Shown: in pieces, positions 17,596-26,013 of the stretch
Numbering within the stretch: the first letter of the stretch is position 1
Layout: each line of letters starts with the position of its first letter
Source: SIG454 sp045578465
GTDB lineage: Bacteria; Bacillota; Clostridia; Monoglobales; Monoglobaceae
DNA: 64,000 nucleotides
Direction of reading: 5' to 3'
Assembly: GCA_045578465.1 (NCBI GenBank)
Contig: JAZNKJ010000030.1
Location: 6,381 to 70,380, forward strand
Notes under the pieces: generated by a model
What the model saw: the letters and a program-made list of their open reading frames with translations, nothing else
Database searches by the model: none
What the model was told of the DNA's origin: nothing
Position numbers and translations under genes: made by a program

Positions 17596-18447
17596 ATGGA
17601 CACTGTTATAAAAACACAAAACCTTAAATTTTCATACAGTGATGAGGACACGGGGGAGGTTATACCCGTCCTTCGTGGGATTGACCTTGAAATCCACGAA
17701 GGCGAGTTTGTGGCAATCCTGGGGCATAATGGCTCAGGAAAGTCAACCCTTGCCAAGCATTTTAATGCAATAAACACCCCAACAGAGGGGGAGGTTACGG
17801 TTTTCGGAATGAACACTTCTGATGAAAGCCTTTTATATTCCATAAGGCAAAGAGTCGGAATGGTTTTCCAGAACCCCGATAACCAGCTTGTTGCAAGCAT
17901 TGTTGAAGAGGATGTTGCCTTTGCCCCTGAAAATTTGGGGGTTAAACGGGAAGAGATAGTAGAGAGGATTGATTATGCCTTAAAAGCGGTTAATATGGAG
18001 GCTTTCAGGCATCACGCCCCCCATATGCTCTCAGGCGGACAAAAGCAAAGGATTGCGATAGCGGGCGTTCTTGCAATGAAGCCTGATATTATCGTATTGG
18101 ACGAGCCAACCGCTATGCTTGACCCAAGGGGAAGACGGGAGATAATAAAGACCGTCAAAGACCTAAATAAAGCAGAGAAAATGACCGTTGTTCTTATAAC
18201 TCATTATATGGATGAAGCTGCAAAAGCGGACAGAATAGTTGTTGTTGACAAGGGCAAAATTCTCCTTGACGGGACACCGAAAGAGGTGTTTTCCAAGGTA
18301 GATTTGCTTAAAAAAATCGGCCTTGATGTTCCTCAGTCAACATATCTTGCAACAGAGCTTAAAAAAGCAGGGCTTAATATTCCTGAGGGTGTTTTAAATG
18401 CCGAGGAATGCAGCAGAGAAATTTTGAAATGTTTGGAAGATGAGTAA
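17596..18447 (+). CDS. ecfA1: energy-coupling factor transporter ATPase EcfA1
   Basis: One of two ATPases of an ECF transport module, which powers uptake of vitamins and metals with exchangeable S components. It has 283 residues. Walker A is GHNGSGKST (about 44-52), the signature LSGGQKQR and Walker B LDEPTAMLDP; the Q-loop FQNPDNQ is typical of EcfA. The next gene starts at the base after its stop codon. No S component lies beside the cluster, so this is a shared (group II) module. It overlaps nothing and follows the methyltransferase by 16 bp. Confidence 0.95.
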   Translation: MDTVIKTQNLKFSYSDEDTGEVIPVLRGIDLEIHEGEFVAILGHNGSGKSTLAKHFNAINTPTEGEVTVFGMNTSDESLLYSIRQRVGMVFQNPDNQLVASIVEEDVAFAPENLGVKREEIVERIDYALKAVNMEAFRHHAPHMLSGGQKQRIAIAGVLAMKPDIIVLDEPTAMLDPRGRREIIKTVKDLNKAEKMTVVLITHYMDEAAKADRIVVVDKGKILLDGTPKEVFSKVDLLKKIGLDVPQSTYLATELKKAGLNIPEGVLNAEECSREILKCLEDE

Positions 18448-19293
18448 ATGATTAAGCTTGAAAATGTAACCTACACCTATATGGAGGGCGGGCCTTTTGA
18501 AAAGACCGCCGTGCATAATATTGATTTAACCATTCCTGACGGACAGTTTATCGGTCTTATGGGCCACACGGGAAGCGGAAAATCCACTGTTATCCAGCTT
18601 ATGAACGGCCTTTTAAAGCCAACAGACGGAAAGATAACAGTTGACGGCAGCGAGCTTTGGGCGAAAGATACCAAAATGCGCGACATCCGCTTTAAAGTGG
18701 GCCTTGTTATGCAGTATCCCGAGTATCAGATTTTCGAGGAAACTGTTGAAAAAGAGATTGCATACGGCCCCAGCAACATTGGTCTTTCGGAAGAAGAAAT
18801 AAAAGACAGAGTGGAAAAAGCCGCCGACCTTGTTGGAATTTCAAAGGATCTTTTATCTAAATCCCCATTTGAACTTTCAGGTGGGCAGAAAAGACGAGTT
18901 GCAATAGCAGGAATTATCGCCATGGAGCCCAAAACTCTTATTTTGGACGAGCCAACGGCAGGTCTTGACCCGAAGGGAAGAGATGAAATTTTATATAAGA
19001 TAAAAGACCTCCAAAAGAGAATGAATATAACAGTTATCTTTGTTTCCCACAGTATGGAGGATATTGCCTCAATGGCGGACAGGATTATCGTTATGAATAA
19101 AGGCAGAGTCGCTATGGAAGGAACTCCTGATGAGATTTTTATTCGCAGCGACGAGCTTATAAATATGGGACTTGATATTCCTGAGGTAAGCAAGATTTGT
19201 AACAGCTTGATTGAAAAAGGCTATCCTCTTAAAAAAGGAATATATAAAGTTTCAGAGGCAGTAGAAGAGATTAAGAAACTTAAATTGACATAA
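18448..19293 (+). CDS. ecfA2: energy-coupling factor transporter ATPase EcfA2
   Basis: Second ATPase of the ECF module, 281 residues, forming a heterodimer with EcfA1. Walker A is GHTGSGKST, the Q-loop MQYPEYQIFEETV is the hallmark of EcfA2, the signature is LSGGQKRR, and Walker B is LDEPTAGLDP. It begins immediately after ecfA1 and is followed 21 bp later by ecfT, the standard A1-A2-T order of Firmicutes. Confidence 0.95.
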   Translation: MIKLENVTYTYMEGGPFEKTAVHNIDLTIPDGQFIGLMGHTGSGKSTVIQLMNGLLKPTDGKITVDGSELWAKDTKMRDIRFKVGLVMQYPEYQIFEETVEKEIAYGPSNIGLSEEEIKDRVEKAADLVGISKDLLSKSPFELSGGQKRRVAIAGIIAMEPKTLILDEPTAGLDPKGRDEILYKIKDLQKRMNITVIFVSHSMEDIASMADRIIVMNKGRVAMEGTPDEIFIRSDELINMGLDIPEVSKICNSLIEKGYPLKKGIYKVSEAVEEIKKLKLT

Positions 19294-19314
19294 GAAGAGA
19301 AAAGAGATGATAAA

Positions 19315-20121
19315 ATGGTTTCCGATATAATTTTAGGGCAATATTTCCCCGGGGCTTCCTTTATTCACAGGCTTGACCCAAGAAGCAAAATCTTAATGAT
19401 TATTGCCTATATAGCGGCGATTTTTATAATAAATAATTTTTTTGGTTATATAGTTTTGGGTGCATTTTTGCTCCTCTCAATTATGAATACCAAAATCCCT
19501 GCAAAGTTTATGTTAAGAGGCTTAAAGCCCGTTATGTTCTTTATTGTTTTAACAGGCGCATTCAATCTGTTTTTAACAACAACGGGCAAGGTTTACTGGC
19601 AGTGGAGCTTTCTGACGGTTACAGACGAGGGGATTAACAATGCAGTGTTTATGATACTCAGACTGTTCTTTTTAATAATGGGAACATCTCTTTTAACCCT
19701 GACAACCTCCCCCATAATGCTGACCGACGGTATAGAAAGACTGTTATCTCCCTTTGGGAAAATCGGCATCCCTCATCACGAAATTGCAATGATGATGAGC
19801 ATTGCATTAAGATTTATCCCTACTCTTTTAGAGGAGACGGATAAAATCATAAAGGCCCAGACCGCAAGAGGCGCCGACTTTGAATCAGGAAATATTTTAA
19901 GAAGAGTAAAGGCTATGGTGCCTATTCTTATCCCCCTCTTTATAAGTGCTTTTCGTCGTGCAGACGAGCTTGCAACGGCAATGGAATGCAGATGCTATAA
20001 AGGCGGAAAGGGAAGAACAAGGCTTAAAGTCTTGAAAATGGGAGTTATTGACTTTTTAGGATGGATATATATCGCAGTTTTATTTGCGGGAATTATTGCT
20101 TGCAATATTTTTATAGTTTGA
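19315..20121 (+). CDS. ecfT: energy-coupling factor transporter transmembrane protein EcfT
   Basis: Integral membrane scaffold that joins the EcfA1-EcfA2 pair to an S component; 268 residues with about five hydrophobic segments. The N-terminus has GQYFPGASFIHRLDPRSK, a clear EcfT signature. Two coupling-helix motifs of the form Ala-Arg-Gly are expected: AQTARGADFESG is visible and a second basic segment reads AMECRCYKGGKGRTR. The gene sits between ecfA2 and truA, a conserved arrangement. Confidence 0.95.
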   Translation: MVSDIILGQYFPGASFIHRLDPRSKILMIIAYIAAIFIINNFFGYIVLGAFLLLSIMNTKIPAKFMLRGLKPVMFFIVLTGAFNLFLTTTGKVYWQWSFLTVTDEGINNAVFMILRLFFLIMGTSLLTLTTSPIMLTDGIERLLSPFGKIGIPHHEIAMMMSIALRFIPTLLEETDKIIKAQTARGADFESGNILRRVKAMVPILIPLFISAFRRADELATAMECRCYKGGKGRTRLKVLKMGVIDFLGWIYIAVLFAGIIACNIFIV

Positions 20122-20131
20122 GGAAAAGAAT

Positions 20132-20884
20132 ATGTCTAATTTCAGAATGCAGATTATGTATGACGGCGGAGCATATCACGGCTGGCAGAGGCAAAATAAC
20201 GGCATAACTGTTCAGGAAGTGGTTGAAAACACTCTTTCCCGTCTTATAGGAGAGGAAATAAGCGTAACAGGATGCAGTCGGACAGATGCAGGTGTCCACG
20301 CTCTTTCCTATACCTTAAATTTCTTTTCCGATACGCAAATTCCGCCCAATAATATCCCTTTGGCATTTAACAATCTCTCAGGGCATAAGGATATAATTGC
20401 CCTTGACTGCAAAAAAGTAAGCGACGACTTTTCTGCAAGATTTTCCTGCGAGGGAAAGACATATCTTTATAAAATATGGAACAGTAAAACCCAAAATCCT
20501 TTTACGAGTAAATATAGCTGGTTTGTCCCTTATCGGCTTAATGTTGATTTAATGAAAGAGGGGGCAAAGCATTTTGTGGGTACCCACGATTTTGCAGGGT
20601 TTATGGCTCAGGGCGGTTCTCAGAAAACCACAGTCAGAACGGTTAAAAGATGCGAAATTTTTGATAAATATGAATGGGATGAGCAAATTGCCTTGGAGAT
20701 TGAGGCGGATGCCTATCTCTATAATATGGTAAGAATTATAACGGGAACTCTTGTAGAGTGCGGAATGGGAAAGATTGCGCCGGAAGACCTTCCCGAAATC
20801 ATTAAAAAGTGCGACAGAACATTGGGGGGAATGACCGCCCCGCCCGAAGGGCTGTTCTTAAAAGAGGTTAACTATAAATTTTAA
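20132..20884 (+). CDS. truA: tRNA pseudouridine(38-40) synthase
   Basis: Converts uridines 38-40 of the tRNA anticodon arm to pseudouridine. It has 250 residues, the family length. The N-terminus MQIMYDGGAYHGWQRQ, then TGCSRTDAGVHAL with the catalytic Asp near residue 54, and the C-terminal FLYNMVR-like segment (YLYNMVRIITGTLVECG) are clear. It follows ecfT by 10 bp in the operon. A ribosome binding site AGGAAAAG precedes the ATG. Confidence 0.96.
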   Translation: MSNFRMQIMYDGGAYHGWQRQNNGITVQEVVENTLSRLIGEEISVTGCSRTDAGVHALSYTLNFFSDTQIPPNNIPLAFNNLSGHKDIIALDCKKVSDDFSARFSCEGKTYLYKIWNSKTQNPFTSKYSWFVPYRLNVDLMKEGAKHFVGTHDFAGFMAQGGSQKTTVRTVKRCEIFDKYEWDEQIALEIEADAYLYNMVRIITGTLVECGMGKIAPEDLPEIIKKCDRTLGGMTAPPEGLFLKEVNYKF

Positions 20885-20898
20885 AGGAGGTGTGTCCC

Positions 20899-21978
20899 TT
20901 GAAAATCAATAAGAGAAAACTGTTGTTTGCCGTAACAGGCCTGATTATAGCTGGGATTTTAATATTTAACATTCCTGGAATCTACGACTTTTTTATGTAT
21001 TCAGACCACGAAGAAGTACAGACTTTAATTGGCGGGGACTATCATCTCGAAAGATATGAAGACGGAATGCTTGCCTATAACAATAACGAAATTTCCTTTG
21101 TTTCGGATAAGGGCGAGGTTAAATGGAATGTTGCGGTTAAGTCTGCAACCCCAAAGGTATATGTTGAGGATAAGTTCATTCTCCTTGCGGATTTAAGCGG
21201 AACGAACGCCTATCTCTATGAGGGGAAAAACCTCAGAACTACCATAAAAGCCAAAGAAGAAATCTTTGCGGCGGCCCTTGACCCAAATGGAAAAGTTGCT
21301 CTTGCAACAAAGGCAAAAGGATATAAAGGCGGCGTAACCGTTTATAATAAAAACGGGGAGAGCGAATATGTTTTCGGAAGCGGAAACGGCTATATAAGCG
21401 CCCTTGATATAAGAAAAGATAAGTTTGTTATCTCTCAGATTTCTGCCAAAGACGATGCAATTTATTCAACGGTTGCCTTGGTTGATTGGACGGATAATGA
21501 GGAGAAAATCTGCGAAACAAAGGCCGAGGAAATGATTTTTGATATAAAGTTTTTGTCAAACGGAGACTTCGTTGCCGTTTCCGATAAAAGCCTTAGTGGC
21601 TACGGCAGACGAGGAGAAATTGACTATACCGTAAGCTATAACGGACGGGAGCTTAAAAACTATAACATTGAAAGCGACGACAATATGGTATTTTGTTTCA
21701 GCGGAGACAGAAACGACAGCGTTATAGAAAGCTATTCAAGACGGGGAAAGCTCCGTGGAACAAGAAGTGAAAGCGAAACGGTTTCAAATGTTGATGCCTG
21801 TGGCGAGGCGATTTTAATCAGCAGTATGCGAAACATAAAAAGGGTATATCCCGACGGAGACTCTGACGATGCGGTAACCTCACTCCACGATGTAAGAAGA
21901 ATAAAGCTTTTTAAAAACCGCAGGTATGCTTTCGTAACAGGAAACAGCTCTGCAACGGTGGTTAAAGTCAAGAATTAG
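20899..21978 (+). CDS. DUF5711 family membrane-anchored beta-propeller-like protein
   Basis: A 359-residue protein with one N-terminal membrane segment (about 8-27) and a long extracytoplasmic part rich in short beta strands, as in DUF5711 proteins of Clostridia. Repeated blocks such as GEVKWNVAVKSATPKVYVED, DGNMLAY-like turns and KKYFVTG-like strands suggest a propeller. The start is a TTG at 20899, placed seven bases after a perfect AAAGGAGGTG; the in-frame GTG at 20890 lies inside that site. No enzymatic motif is seen. It is the last gene of the ecf-truA run. Confidence 0.65.
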   Translation: MKINKRKLLFAVTGLIIAGILIFNIPGIYDFFMYSDHEEVQTLIGGDYHLERYEDGMLAYNNNEISFVSDKGEVKWNVAVKSATPKVYVEDKFILLADLSGTNAYLYEGKNLRTTIKAKEEIFAAALDPNGKVALATKAKGYKGGVTVYNKNGESEYVFGSGNGYISALDIRKDKFVISQISAKDDAIYSTVALVDWTDNEEKICETKAEEMIFDIKFLSNGDFVAVSDKSLSGYGRRGEIDYTVSYNGRELKNYNIESDDNMVFCFSGDRNDSVIESYSRRGKLRGTRSESETVSNVDACGEAILISSMRNIKRVYPDGDSDDAVTSLHDVRRIKLFKNRRYAFVTGNSSATVVKVKN

Positions 21979-22072
21979 GGATATAAAAACACAAGAAACC
22001 CTCGGAATTGGGGGCAACTTTTAGCAGAATAAATAAAATTATGCCTGATTGGGAAAATTTTAACAAAAACTC

Positions 22073-22101
22073 TTGATAAATTTTCCTAAATAGAGTAAAA
22101 T
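22073..22101 (+). promoter_or_regulatory. promoter of pgk-tpiA-gpmI
   Basis: TTGATA (22073-22078), 17 bp, TAAAAT (22096-22101), about 50 bp before pgk. Confidence 0.75.
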
Positions 22102-22149
22102 ATATCTTGTGTGTAAATAATTTAATTTATATAAATGGAGGAATCTAAA

Positions 22150-23340
22150 ATGAACAAAAAAACAGTAGACGATATTATGGCAAAGGGCAAACGCGTCCTT
22201 GTTCGTTGCGACTTTAATGTTCCGATTAAAGACGGCAAAATCACAGACGAAACAAGAATTATCGGTGCGCTTCCAACAATCAAGAAGCTTATCGATGACG
22301 GCGCAAAGGTTATCCTTTGTTCACATATGGGTAAACCAAAGGGCGAACCAAAGCCAGAGCTTTCTCTCGCTCCTGTTGCAAAGAGCCTCAGCGCTCATTT
22401 AGGCAAGGAAGTTATCTTTGCGGCTGATGACAATGTTGTTGGCGAAAATGCAAAGGCTGCTGTTGCCGCTATGAATGACGGCGATGTTGTTCTTCTTGAA
22501 AACACAAGATACAGAGCAGAAGAAACAAAGAATGTTGACGAATTTTCTCAGGAACTCGCTTCTCTTGCTGATATCTTCGTAAACGACGCATTTGGAACAG
22601 CTCACAGAGCTCACTGCTCTAATGTTGGCGTAACAAAGTATATTGATACTGCTGTTGGCGGGTACCTTATCAATAAGGAAATCGAATACTTAGGAAACGC
22701 AGTTAATAATCCTGTTAGACCACTCGTTGCAGTTTTAGGTGGCTCTAAGGTTTCATCTAAGATTTCTGTTATCAATAACCTTTTAGAAAAGGTTGACACT
22801 CTTATTATCGGCGGCGGTATGGCATATACATTTATGAACGCTCTCGGCGAAGAAGTTGGCGATTCTCTTTTAGAAGCAGATTATCTTGAATATGCAAGAG
22901 AAATGATGAAGAAGGCAGAAGAAAAGGGCGTTAAGCTCTTAATCCCAGTTGACACTGTTGTTGCAAAAGACTTTGACAACGACGCTGAAAGCAAGACAGT
23001 TGCTCGTGGCGGAATTGAAAAAGGCTGGCAGGGTCTTGATATCGGCGAAAAGACAATCGCTCTTTATAAGGACGCTTTAAAGGACGCAAAAACAGTTGTT
23101 TGGAACGGACCTATGGGCGTATTCGAAATGCCAAACTTTGCAAAGGGAACAAATGCAATCGCTTTAATGCTTGCTGACCTTGATGCAACAACAATCATCG
23201 GCGGCGGCGACAGCGTTGCTGCTGTTAACCAGGCAGGACTTGGGGATAAGATGAGCCACATTTCAACAGGCGGCGGTGCTTCCCTCGAATTCTTAGAAGG
23301 CAAAGACCTTCCGGGTATTGTTGCTCTTAACGATAAATAA
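22150..23340 (+). CDS. pgk: phosphoglycerate kinase
   Basis: Glycolytic enzyme that makes ATP from 1,3-bisphosphoglycerate; cytoplasmic. It has 396 residues, normal length. The N-terminus KRVLVRCDFNVPI, then SHMGKPKG, and the nucleotide-binding DTLIIGGGMAYTF and TIIGGGDSVAA segments are diagnostic. The start at 22150 follows GGAGG at 22138-22142; an upstream in-frame ATG lies inside the site. tpiA and gpmI follow, forming a lower-glycolysis operon. Confidence 0.97.
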   Translation: MNKKTVDDIMAKGKRVLVRCDFNVPIKDGKITDETRIIGALPTIKKLIDDGAKVILCSHMGKPKGEPKPELSLAPVAKSLSAHLGKEVIFAADDNVVGENAKAAVAAMNDGDVVLLENTRYRAEETKNVDEFSQELASLADIFVNDAFGTAHRAHCSNVGVTKYIDTAVGGYLINKEIEYLGNAVNNPVRPLVAVLGGSKVSSKISVINNLLEKVDTLIIGGGMAYTFMNALGEEVGDSLLEADYLEYAREMMKKAEEKGVKLLIPVDTVVAKDFDNDAESKTVARGGIEKGWQGLDIGEKTIALYKDALKDAKTVVWNGPMGVFEMPNFAKGTNAIALMLADLDATTIIGGGDSVAAVNQAGLGDKMSHISTGGGASLEFLEGKDLPGIVALNDK

Positions 23341-23364
23341 TTTTTGAATAAGGAGATACAGAAG

Positions 23365-24117
23365 ATGGGAAAATATATTATTGCAGGTAACTGGAAAATG
23401 AATAAGTTACCAAGTGAAACTTATGATTTTGTTAAAGAGGTTGCAAAAGTAACAGAAGGCGCAAAATGTGAAGTTGTTTGCTGCACACCTTATGTTTGTC
23501 TTGCTGAAGCTGTTCGTGCTGCAAAGGACACACATGTTAAAATCGGTGCTGAAAACCTTCATTTTGAAGATAAGGGCGCATTCACAGGCGAAGTTAGTGC
23601 GGATATGTTACTTGATTTAGGGGTAGACTATGTTATAATCGGTCACTCTGAAAGAAGACAGTATTTTGCTGAAACTGATGAAACAGTTAACCTTAAAACT
23701 AAGAAGGCTCTCGAAAAAGGCCTTATCCCAATCGTTTGCGTTGGTGAAAGTCTTGAAGAAAGAGAAGCTGGAATTACAATGGATTTAATCGCAATCCAGA
23801 CAAAGAAAGCTTTTGCCGGCATCAGCGAAGAAGATGCAAAGAAAGTTGTTGTTGCTTATGAACCAATCTGGGCAATCGGCACAGGTAAAACTGCAACAGC
23901 TGATCAGGCACAGGAAGTTTGCAAAGGCATCAGAGACATCCTCGCTGACCTTTACAGCAAGAAAGCCGCTAAGGAAATAACAATCCAGTATGGCGGAAGT
24001 ATGAACGATGCTAACGCGGCGGAACTTCTCTCTAAGAAAGACATCGACGGCGGTTTAATCGGTGGTGCAAGCTTAGTTGCTGACAAGTTCGCAGTAATCG
24101 TTAAGGCTGCAAAATAA
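23365..24117 (+). CDS. tpiA: triosephosphate isomerase
   Basis: Interconverts dihydroxyacetone phosphate and glyceraldehyde 3-phosphate; 250 residues, cytoplasmic dimer. The N-terminus IIAGNWKMNKL holds the catalytic Asn/Lys, IIGHSERRQ the catalytic His, and VVVAYEPIWAIGTGKTA the catalytic Glu and mobile loop. AAGGAGA precedes the ATG at 23365. The gene is 24 bp after pgk. Confidence 0.97.
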   Translation: MGKYIIAGNWKMNKLPSETYDFVKEVAKVTEGAKCEVVCCTPYVCLAEAVRAAKDTHVKIGAENLHFEDKGAFTGEVSADMLLDLGVDYVIIGHSERRQYFAETDETVNLKTKKALEKGLIPIVCVGESLEEREAGITMDLIAIQTKKAFAGISEEDAKKVVVAYEPIWAIGTGKTATADQAQEVCKGIRDILADLYSKKAAKEITIQYGGSMNDANAAELLSKKDIDGGLIGGASLVADKFAVIVKAAK

Positions 24118-24133
24118 ACAAACCAAAACGAAA

Positions 24134-24158
24134 GAGGCGAACCCGAAAAGTTCGCCTC
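24134..24158 (+). other. intercistronic hairpin between tpiA and gpmI
   Basis: Perfect 9-bp stem GAGGCGAAC/GTTCGCCTC with a 7-nt loop and no T tract. It may stabilise the upstream message or partly reduce gpmI expression. Confidence 0.6.
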
Positions 24159-24180
24159 AATTTATGAAAGGACAAAATCT

Positions 24181-25707
24181 ATGAAAAAACCTTATGCTTT
24201 AATCATAATGGACGGCTTTGGAGTAAACGAGCGTGAATTGGGTAATGCCATAAAGTCTGCAAAAACTCCAAATATCGATAAGCTTATGGCGTCTTGCCCT
24301 AACACTGTTATTCACGCATCAGGTATGGATGTTGGTCTCCCTGAGGGACAGATGGGTAACTCAGAGGTAGGGCATACAAATATCGGTGCAGGAAGAATTG
24401 TTTATCAGGAGCTTACAAGAATAACAAAGTCAATAAATGACGGAGATTTCTTCGAGAATGAAGTGCTACTTGAAGCAGTTGAAAACTGCAAGAAAAACGG
24501 CTCTGCCCTTCATCTTATGGGCCTTTTATCAAGCGGTGGTGTGCATAGCCATAACACTCATTTATACGGCCTTTTGGACCTTGCCAAGAAAAACGGCTTA
24601 AAGGATGTCTTTGTTCATTGCTTCTTAGATGGGAGAGATGTTCCACCGTCATCAGGGGCAGACTTTGCATCAGAGTTTGTTGAAAAAATCCGTGAAAAGG
24701 AAATCGGCAAGATTGCAACGGTTATGGGAAGATACTATGCAATGGATAGAGATAACCGTTGGGAAAGAGTTGAAAAAGCTTATAATGCAATGGTTTTAGG
24801 CGAAGGAAACTATGATACTTCCGCAGTTTCCGCTATCCAGAAATCATATAACGAAGATGTTACAGACGAGTTTGTTGTTCCAACAGTTATAACAGACGAA
24901 AATGGCGCACCTCTCGGCAAAATTAAGGAAAACGACAGCGTTATTTTCTTTAATTTCCGCCCTGACCGCGCAAGAGAAATAACAAGAACAATCGTTGACG
25001 AGGCTTTTGAAGGCTTTAAGAGAGATTTCTTTAAGACATACTTTGTTTGTATGACACAGTATGATGCGTCTATGCCAAATGTCAATGTTGCATTTAAGCC
25101 ACAGACCTTAGAGAATACTTTCGGCGAATATATAAGCAAAAAGGGGTTAAGACAGCTTCGAATTGCGGAAACTGAAAAGTATGCCCATGTAACATTCTTC
25201 TTCAACGGTGGCGTTGAAAAGGAATATGACGGGGAAGACAGAGCGCTTATAAACTCTCCAAAGGTTGCAACCTATGACCTCCAGCCTGAAATGAGCGCAA
25301 TCGAGGTAACAGACGAGGTTGTTAAGAGAATAGAAAGCGGAGATTATGATGTTATAGTCTTAAACTTTGCAAACTGCGATATGGTTGGTCATACAGGGGT
25401 TTTTGAGGCGGCGGTTAAAGCCGTTGAAACAGTTGATACCTGCCTTGGAAGAACTGTTGATGCAATCGAAAAAATGGGTGGCGTAGCCCTCATTACAGCC
25501 GACCACGGCAACGCAGACCAGATGATTGATTATGACACAAACGGCGCATTCACAGCGCATACAACAAATGTTGTTCCTCTTATTTTAGTAGGAGAGGACA
25601 AAAAGTTAAAGCAGGGCAGACTTGCTGACCTTGCTCCGACAATGCTTGACCTTATGGGCCTACCTAAGCCAGAGGAAATGACAGGCGAAAGCTTAATTGC
25701 TGAGTAA
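24181..25707 (+). CDS. gpmI: 2,3-bisphosphoglycerate-independent phosphoglycerate mutase
   Basis: Interconverts 3- and 2-phosphoglycerate using two Mn2+ ions; 508 residues, alkaline-phosphatase superfamily. The metal site starts at IIMDGFG near residue 8. The phosphorylated serine is in GNSEVGHTNIG (about 60-70). Further metal ligands lie in LNFANCDMVGHTG and ITADHGNADQM. It is the last gene of the pgk-tpiA operon. Spore formers commonly use this pH-sensitive iPGM form. Confidence 0.97.
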   Translation: MKKPYALIIMDGFGVNERELGNAIKSAKTPNIDKLMASCPNTVIHASGMDVGLPEGQMGNSEVGHTNIGAGRIVYQELTRITKSINDGDFFENEVLLEAVENCKKNGSALHLMGLLSSGGVHSHNTHLYGLLDLAKKNGLKDVFVHCFLDGRDVPPSSGADFASEFVEKIREKEIGKIATVMGRYYAMDRDNRWERVEKAYNAMVLGEGNYDTSAVSAIQKSYNEDVTDEFVVPTVITDENGAPLGKIKENDSVIFFNFRPDRAREITRTIVDEAFEGFKRDFFKTYFVCMTQYDASMPNVNVAFKPQTLENTFGEYISKKGLRQLRIAETEKYAHVTFFFNGGVEKEYDGEDRALINSPKVATYDLQPEMSAIEVTDEVVKRIESGDYDVIVLNFANCDMVGHTGVFEAAVKAVETVDTCLGRTVDAIEKMGGVALITADHGNADQMIDYDTNGAFTAHTTNVVPLILVGEDKKLKQGRLADLAPTMLDLMGLPKPEEMTGESLIAE

Positions 25708-25734
25708 AATAAATTCAGAAAAAATTAAATAAGA

Positions 25735-25935
25735 CATGTTGTCATCAATGGTAGATAATCTGCCTGAGATAGAAGGAAGACGGTTAGAATCCGTAACTGT
25801 ACCCACAGCTGTATTTGTATGAGAGATATTGTCGCGACGAAAGTCGGCCACTTAAAGGGAAGGTAGACGATATTTCGCAGGCTCACGCCCTATTACATAA
25901 GTCAGAAGACTTGGCAATATGCGAGTGCAAAAGCA
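25735..25935 (+). ncRNA. cobalamin riboswitch
   Basis: The region carries the ordered conserved pieces of the B12 riboswitch aptamer: AAGGAAGACGGTTAGAATCC, then CTGTACCCACAGCTGTA. Next come GGCCACTTAAAGGGAAGGTAG and the CAGAAGACTTGGCA element near the 3' end. The sequence is variant but the order and spacing fit. An intrinsic terminator follows, then a ribosome binding site, so transcription attenuation on cobalamin binding is the likely mechanism. Confidence 0.85.
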
Positions 25936-25952
25936 CAATATAAAAAAGACAT

Positions 25953-25993
25953 AAAAGTCGCAGTAACTTAGGGTATAACTGCGACTTTTTTAT
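25953..25993 (+). terminator. riboswitch expression-platform terminator
   Basis: Stem AAAAGTCGCAGT (25953-25964) and ACTGCGACTTTT (25978-25989) followed by T. It lies between the B12 aptamer and the gene at 26014, where a regulated terminator should be. Confidence 0.85.
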
Positions 25994-26013
25994 GTGAAAA
26001 GGAGAAATTCAAA